NCBI GenBank assembly: GCA_017533485.1
Contig: JAFXIC010000035.1
Coordinates: 1 to 64,000, forward strand
Direction: 5' to 3'
Source of the DNA: Oscillospiraceae bacterium
GTDB lineage: Bacteria > Bacillota > Clostridia > Oscillospirales > Ruminococcaceae
Length of the DNA stretch: 64,000 nucleotides
A model generated the notes under the pieces. The model was not told the origin of the DNA, made no database searches, and saw only the letters and a program-made list of their open reading frames with translations. Within the stretch, counting starts at the first letter, position 1, and the number at the start of each line of letters is the position of its first letter. Both the position numbers and the translations under genes were made by a program. Shown one piece after another: positions 60,494-64,000 of the stretch.

Positions 60494-61236
60494 GACAGTT
60501 CGCCTTCCTTTCCTTGCGGTATCTGGTTGAGGGGCGGAAGCAGCGCTTCCAACGTATCCATATCGGTACTGACGGGGGCTGCGGAAATACTGCCCGCATC
60601 GGGCTGTACATCCGGATGGAACACCTCTCCCGTATCACGGCTCCGCTCATAATAGCCTTTCAGTTCTGCGGAGAAGATTGGTGTATCCTTTTCTGCGTCC
60701 AGCAGGTCATGCATATCCGACTGCTGTTCGGGCGATGCGACGCGTGCGCCGGATTGGAGCGCACGTTCTTTTGCATACTGTTCCTGAAGCTTCTGGCGCT
60801 GTTCTCTTTCGCGGTATGAGATATCAAAGAGCGGGAAGCCTTCTTCCTGTGAAAGCTGCTCCCACCGATAACTCACGCACAGCACGACAAGCAGAATCGG
60901 TATATGGATCAGCACCGACCCGCCGCAGACAAACATCAGCAACAATACACCCAGCATGATAATTCCGAAGCGGACTTTCTTCTGATAGATCGCGAGGATG
61001 GTCGCTGCACATCCCACAAGCGTACAGACTGCCTTGAAGAGCTCACCGACCTGTGCTGTGAAGAGTGCCGCAACGCCGTAGATGACAGAATTGACGACCG
61101 GAATCAGCGACACCAGAATCGTCACCCACATGGAAATATCAAACGTATGATCCAGCCGGTTGCGGATCAGCCGGTTCCTGGCATAGCGTTCTTCTCTTAG
61201 TTTATCAAGTTCTTCGTTCGGTAAATATGGATTCAT
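60490..61236 (-). CDS. Four-helix membrane protein, first of a paralogous trio
   Basis: A 248-residue protein with a charged start (NEELDKLREERYARNRLIRN), four helices up to about residue 125, the motif EEGFPLFDISYRERE and a coiled, Gln/Glu-rich tail. GGAGGAATTCC precedes the ATG. A promoter lies upstream at 61298-61326. The trio shares helix number, the FPLF-type motif and a disordered tail, which points to gene duplication. No family name recognised. Confidence 0.8.
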   Translation of the reverse strand: MNPYLPNEELDKLREERYARNRLIRNRLDHTFDISMWVTILVSLIPVVNSVIYGVAALFTAQVGELFKAVCTLVGCAATILAIYQKKVRFGIIMLGVLLLMFVCGGSVLIHIPILLVVLCVSYRWEQLSQEEGFPLFDISYREREQRQKLQEQYAKERALQSGARVASPEQQSDMHDLLDAEKDTPIFSAELKGYYERSRDTGEVFHPDVQPDAGSISAAPVSTDMDTLEALLPPLNQIPQGKEGELS

Positions 61237-61297
61237 CTTCGTGGAATTCCTCCTTTGGTGATATATACATCGCCGTCACACAGCAATACTCTATATT

Positions 61298-61326
61298 ATT
61301 ATATCACAAAACCGCGTCATTGTAAA
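61298..61326 (-). promoter_or_regulatory. Promoter of the membrane-protein trio
   Basis: On the minus strand TTTACA (61321-61326) and TATAAT (61298-61303), spacer 17. Bases 61327-61423, upstream of it, show nothing further. Confidence 0.75.
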
Positions 61327-61424
61327 TCCATTTTATATAATTTTTTCAGCTTTTTTCAAAAGAAAATTTCCCGTTCATACACATCCGGTTTTTGCCCTCA
61401 CCACCGCCAAATCGCAATAATGCC

Positions 61425-61458
61425 AAAAAAGCCGCATCCCAAAGATTTGAAATGCGGC
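61425..61458 (-). terminator. Terminator of the candidate small RNA
   Basis: Stem GCCGCAT / ATGCGGC with a 14-base loop, followed on the minus strand by six T. There is no other minus-strand gene to its right. Confidence 0.75.
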
Positions 61459-61495
61459 AGATTATATGAAAATCAGTAAATACAGCGGTTATCTA

Positions 61496-61524
61496 TTGAC
61501 AACCGCCGGAAATTTGTGTATAAT
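61496..61524 (+). promoter_or_regulatory. Promoter of rpoB
   Basis: TTGACA at 61496-61501 and TATAAT at 61519-61524, spacer 17, perfect consensus. Start near 61531, giving a leader of about 220 bases. Confidence 0.85.
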
Positions 61525-61567
61525 AGTAGAATGCCTGATTAGGCACAAGTGGTTTTCCACTCAAAAT

Positions 61568-61596
61568 AGTATAGCATAGATTCCGCAGGTTGTCAA
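61568..61596 (-). promoter_or_regulatory. Convergent promoter facing the rpoB promoter
   Basis: Minus-strand TTGACA (61591-61596) and TATACT (61568-61573) with a 17-base spacer. It faces the rpoB promoter, so transcripts from the two would overlap by about 30 bases. Confidence 0.7.
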
Positions 61597-61750
61597 GCCC
61601 CAAATTTTCCGATTTTGCAGCACCCTCTTTCGCTGCTCAGGCATTCGGACGAGAAGAAGGCCGGCATTCTCATGCGGGATCCAATCTGTGCGCCGCTTGT
61701 GCTGATTATACAACATCCGCTGTTTCAAAAAAGTCAGGAGGTTTTTGCCC
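61597..61750 (+). other. Distal part of the rpoB leader
   Basis: No gene is seen here. A small hairpin with GCAGC / GCTGC arms lies at about 61618-61638, and AGGAGG at 61736-61741 is the rpoB ribosome binding site. No L10-type leader and no rplL gene precede rpoB in this window. Confidence 0.5.
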
Positions 61751-64000
61751 ATGAGCTTGCAAAACAGTCCGCAGCCGCGTATGCTCGTTTCCGTTACCGA
61801 AAAACAGGTCGGAAAAAATACGCGTCTGAGCTTCGGCAAAATCAATGAGGTTTTGCAGATGCCCAACCTCATTGAGGTTCAGAAAAATTCCTACAACTGG
61901 TTCAAGACCGAGGGTCTGCGCGAAGTATTCCGTGATGTCGCCGCAATCACCGACTTCAACGGCAATCTTCAGCTCAGCTTCATTGATTTCAAAATTGATG
62001 ATACCCCGAAGTATACCATTGCGGAATGCAAGGATCGCGATGTTACCTACGCCGCGCCCCTGCGTGTCACAGTCGCACTCTGGAACAAGGAGACCGATGA
62101 GGTCAAGAAAAGTGAGATCTATATGGGCGATATGCCGCTGATGACCGAAAGCGGTACCTTCGTCATCAACGGTGCGGAGCGTGTTATCGTCTCCCAGCTC
62201 GTTCGTTCTCCCGGTGTTTACTATGCGTCCGCAAAGGACAAGTCCGGTAAAGACCTCTTTTCGACCACCGTCATCCCCAACCGCGGTGCATGGCTCGAAT
62301 ACGAAATGGATGCCTCCGACGTCATCTATGTCCGTATCGACAAAAACCGTAAAATCCCGCTCACTACATTCGTCCGCGCGCTCGGTGTCGGAACGGATGA
62401 AGAAATCTTCGAACTGTTCGGAAATGACCCGCGCCTGAAGGCAACCATCGAACAGAAGGAGACTGCCGGAAAGGACGGCGACCGCAATACCTCCGAAGCA
62501 CTCCTCGAAGTCTATAAAAAGCTGCGTCCGGGCGACCCCGCAACCATCGACGGTGCACAGACGCTCCTCAATAACCTCTTCTTTGATGCAAAACGCTATG
62601 ACCTCTCCCGCTTCGGCCGCTATAAGTATAACAAAAAACTCGGTATCGGCTCGCGTCTGGTCGGCCATGTCCTCTCTCAGCCCGTCGTCAGCGTGATGAC
62701 CGGCGAAATGCTCGCGCTCCCCGGTACAAAAGTCTCCTATGAGCTCGCACAGGAAATTGAACAGGCCGGCGTCAGCGAAGCATTCATCAAGGTCGAGGTC
62801 AAACAGCTCCATACGGATGAAAAAACACATGAAACCGTTTCCGAAATGGTCGAGCGCGAAGTCAAGGTCCTCGGCAACGGCATGGTCGATATCGCAGGCT
62901 ATGTGGATTTCGATGCCACCGAATACGGCATCAACGAAAAGGTTTCTGCCCGCGTACTCCTCGAAATTCTTGAGGAATCCAACGGCGACAGAGAGCTCCT
63001 CGAAGAAGGCATCAAAAAGCGTGCCGACGAGCTCGTTCCGAAGCATATCATCCGCGACGATATCTTCGCTTCCATCAGCTATTTCTGCAACCTCTGTGAC
63101 GGTGTCGGAACCGTTGACGATATCGACCACCTCGGCAACCGACGTATCCGTTCGGTCGGTGAGCTCCTCCAGAATCAGTTCCGTATCGGCTTCTCCCGTA
63201 TGGAACGTGTGATCCGCGAGCGCATGAGCCTCCAGGCTTCCGATATTGATTCCGTGACACCCCAGGCGCTCGTCAATATCCGTCCCATCACTGCGGCAAT
63301 CAAGGAATTCTTCGGTTCCTCGCCGCTCTCCCAGTTCATGGACCAGAATAACCCGCTGGCAGAGCTGACGCATAAGCGCCGTCTCTCCGCACTCGGCCCG
63401 GGCGGTCTGTCGCGTGACCGCGCAGGCTTCGAAGTCCGTGACGTTCACTACTCCCACTACGGAAGAATGTGTCCGATCGAGACGCCGGAAGGCCCGAACA
63501 TCGGCCTCATCTCCTACCTCGCTTCCTTCGCAAGAATCAATACCTACGGCTTTGTTGAGGCTCCGTACCGCCGCGTCAATAAGGATACCGGCGTCGTGAC
63601 CGATGAGGTCGTTTATATGACTGCGGACGCCGAGGATAATTACTATGTCGCACAGGCGAACGAACCGCTCACCGAAGACGGCAAGTTCGCAAGAAAGCGT
63701 GTTACCGCACGCCACCGCGACCAGATCCTCGAATGTGACCGCGAAATGATCGACTTCATGGACGTTTCCCCGAAGATGGTCGTTTCTGTCGCAACCGCTA
63801 TGATTCCGTTCCTCGAAAATGATGACGCGAACCGTGCCCTCATGGGCTCGAATATGCAGCGTCAGGCTGTTCCGCTCCTCAAGACCGAGCGTCCGTTCGT
63901 CGGAACCGGTATGGAATATAAGGCGGCTGTTGATTCCGGTGTTTGTGTTCTCGCAAAAGAAGCAGGTACTGTCGTTTCCGTCTCCGCAGATGAAATCGTG
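61751..64000 (+). CDS. rpoB: DNA-directed RNA polymerase subunit beta (partial, runs off the edge)
   Basis: The first 750 residues of the RNA polymerase beta subunit, open to the end of the window. It begins [20 protein letters not shown] and has [34 protein letters not shown] and the rifampicin-pocket block ([28 protein letters not shown]) near residues 520-550, followed by [14 protein letters not shown]. The common resistance positions (Asp of MDQNN, His of THKRR, Ser of LSALGP) carry the sensitive residues. ATG 61751 follows AGGAGG with a 9-base spacer. The gene has its own promoter, unlike the usual rplL-rpoB readthrough. Confidence 0.98.
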   Translation, partial: MSLQNSPQPRMLVSVTEKQVGKNTRLSFGKINEVLQMPNLIEVQKNSYNWFKTEGLREVFRDVAAITDFNGNLQLSFIDFKIDDTPKYTIAECKDRDVTYAAPLRVTVALWNKETDEVKKSEIYMGDMPLMTESGTFVINGAERVIVSQLVRSPGVYYASAKDKSGKDLFSTTVIPNRGAWLEYEMDASDVIYVRIDKNRKIPLTTFVRALGVGTDEEIFELFGNDPRLKATIEQKETAGKDGDRNTSEALLEVYKKLRPGDPATIDGAQTLLNNLFFDAKRYDLSRFGRYKYNKKLGIGSRLVGHVLSQPVVSVMTGEMLALPGTKVSYELAQEIEQAGVSEAFIKVEVKQLHTDEKTHETVSEMVEREVKVLGNGMVDIAGYVDFDATEYGINEKVSARVLLEILEESNGDRELLEEGIKKRADELVPKHIIRDDIFASISYFCNLCDGVGTVDDIDHLGNRRIRSVGELLQNQFRIGFSRMERVIRERMSLQASDIDSVTPQALVNIRPITAAIKEFFGSSPLSQFMDQNNPLAELTHKRRLSALGPGGLSRDRAGFEVRDVHYSHYGRMCPIETPEGPNIGLISYLASFARINTYGFVEAPYRRVNKDTGVVTDEVVYMTADAEDNYYVAQANEPLTEDGKFARKRVTARHRDQILECDREMIDFMDVSPKMVVSVATAMIPFLENDDANRALMGSNMQRQAVPLLKTERPFVGTGMEYKAAVDSGVCVLAKEAGTVVSVSADEIV

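Larger units (their letters stand above)
61424..61561 (-). ncRNA. Candidate small RNA opposing the rpoB promoter
   Basis: A promoter on the minus strand (TTGACA 61591-61596, 17 bases, TATACT 61568-61573) would start near 61561, and a terminator hairpin (arms at 61431-61437 and 61452-61458, then TTTTTT) would end near 61424. The roughly 137-nt RNA contains four hairpins: GTGGAAAACCAC, TGCCTAATCAGGCA, GCGGTT...AACCGC and the terminator. No open frame with a ribosome binding site is seen in it. It runs across the rpoB promoter in the opposite direction. Existence is inferred from the two signals only. Confidence 0.55.

Noticed and set aside
61706..63715. A 669-codon minus-strand frame opposite rpoB
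   Set aside because: rpoB is certain on the other strand, and this frame has no recognisable domain.

Overview
The window comes from a Gram-positive, Clostridia-type chromosome, most likely an Oscillospiraceae/Ruminococcus-like gut anaerobe of about 50-55% GC by eye. The signs are housekeeping genes with strong AGGAGG-type ribosome binding sites, TTGACA-17-TATAAT promoters, a Firmicutes-style holA/RNase M5/ComEC neighbourhood, an MltG/U32 operon, and two adjacent secreted proteins carrying dockerin modules. Dockerins suggest a cellulosome-forming Ruminococcus. No phage, transposase, CRISPR array or rRNA gene was seen. Two tRNA genes are present (Val-CAC and Arg-CCT). The last gene, rpoB, runs off the right edge.

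Layout. 1-12 kb (+): alaS, a GNAT acetyltransferase, a HIT protein, a ComEC-like channel, holA, an RNase M5-like Toprim protein, a degenerate MBOAT membrane protein, an amidohydrolase and an ABC-F ATPase, ending at a bidirectional terminator. 12-13.6 kb (-): a DUF1846 protein. 13.8-16.1 kb (+): a polar amino acid ABC importer whose lipoprotein has its two lobes in swapped (circularly permuted) order. 16.1-18.9 kb (-): two dockerin proteins, one with a TolB-like propeller and one a CE2-type esterase. 19-22.7 kb: tRNA-Val and a tandem pair of paralogous proteins of unknown function. 22.8-30.2 kb (-): an overlapping operon DJ-1, 5-FTHF cyclo-ligase, mltG, U32 protease, two radical-SAM-linked genes, Nudix and a small membrane protein. 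30.3-34.6 kb (-): site-2 protease, scpA, scpB, two hypothetical membrane proteins and DegV. 34.7-38 kb (+): rpmB, then a P-type cation ATPase behind a yybP-ykoY (Mn2+) riboswitch with a visible terminator switch.

38-50 kb (-) is a cell-surface polysaccharide locus: a glycosyltransferase, an NDP-sugar epimerase/reductase, the Wzm/Wzt ABC exporter, a glycosyltransferase-methyltransferase fusion, a DUF4214-like protein, a double-domain glycosyltransferase and, at the distal end, two radical SAM enzymes. Divergent from it (50-53.5 kb, +) is a GntR (YtrA-type) regulator with an ABC ATPase and permease and a palindromic operator at its own promoter. 53.5-61.3 kb (-): tRNA-Arg, a D-2-hydroxyacid dehydrogenase, tcdA, a rodA/ftsW-type gene, a yifB/comM-type AAA ATPase and three related four-helix membrane proteins. 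61.4-64 kb: rpoB with its own promoter, opposed by a convergent promoter that would make a small structured RNA of about 137 nt.

The observations most worth following are the permuted binding protein, the opposing promoters and candidate small RNA at rpoB, the riboswitch-controlled ATPase, the radical SAM pair in the polysaccharide operon, and the MBOAT homologue lacking both signature histidines. Family names come from recognition of motifs by eye; no database search was run.
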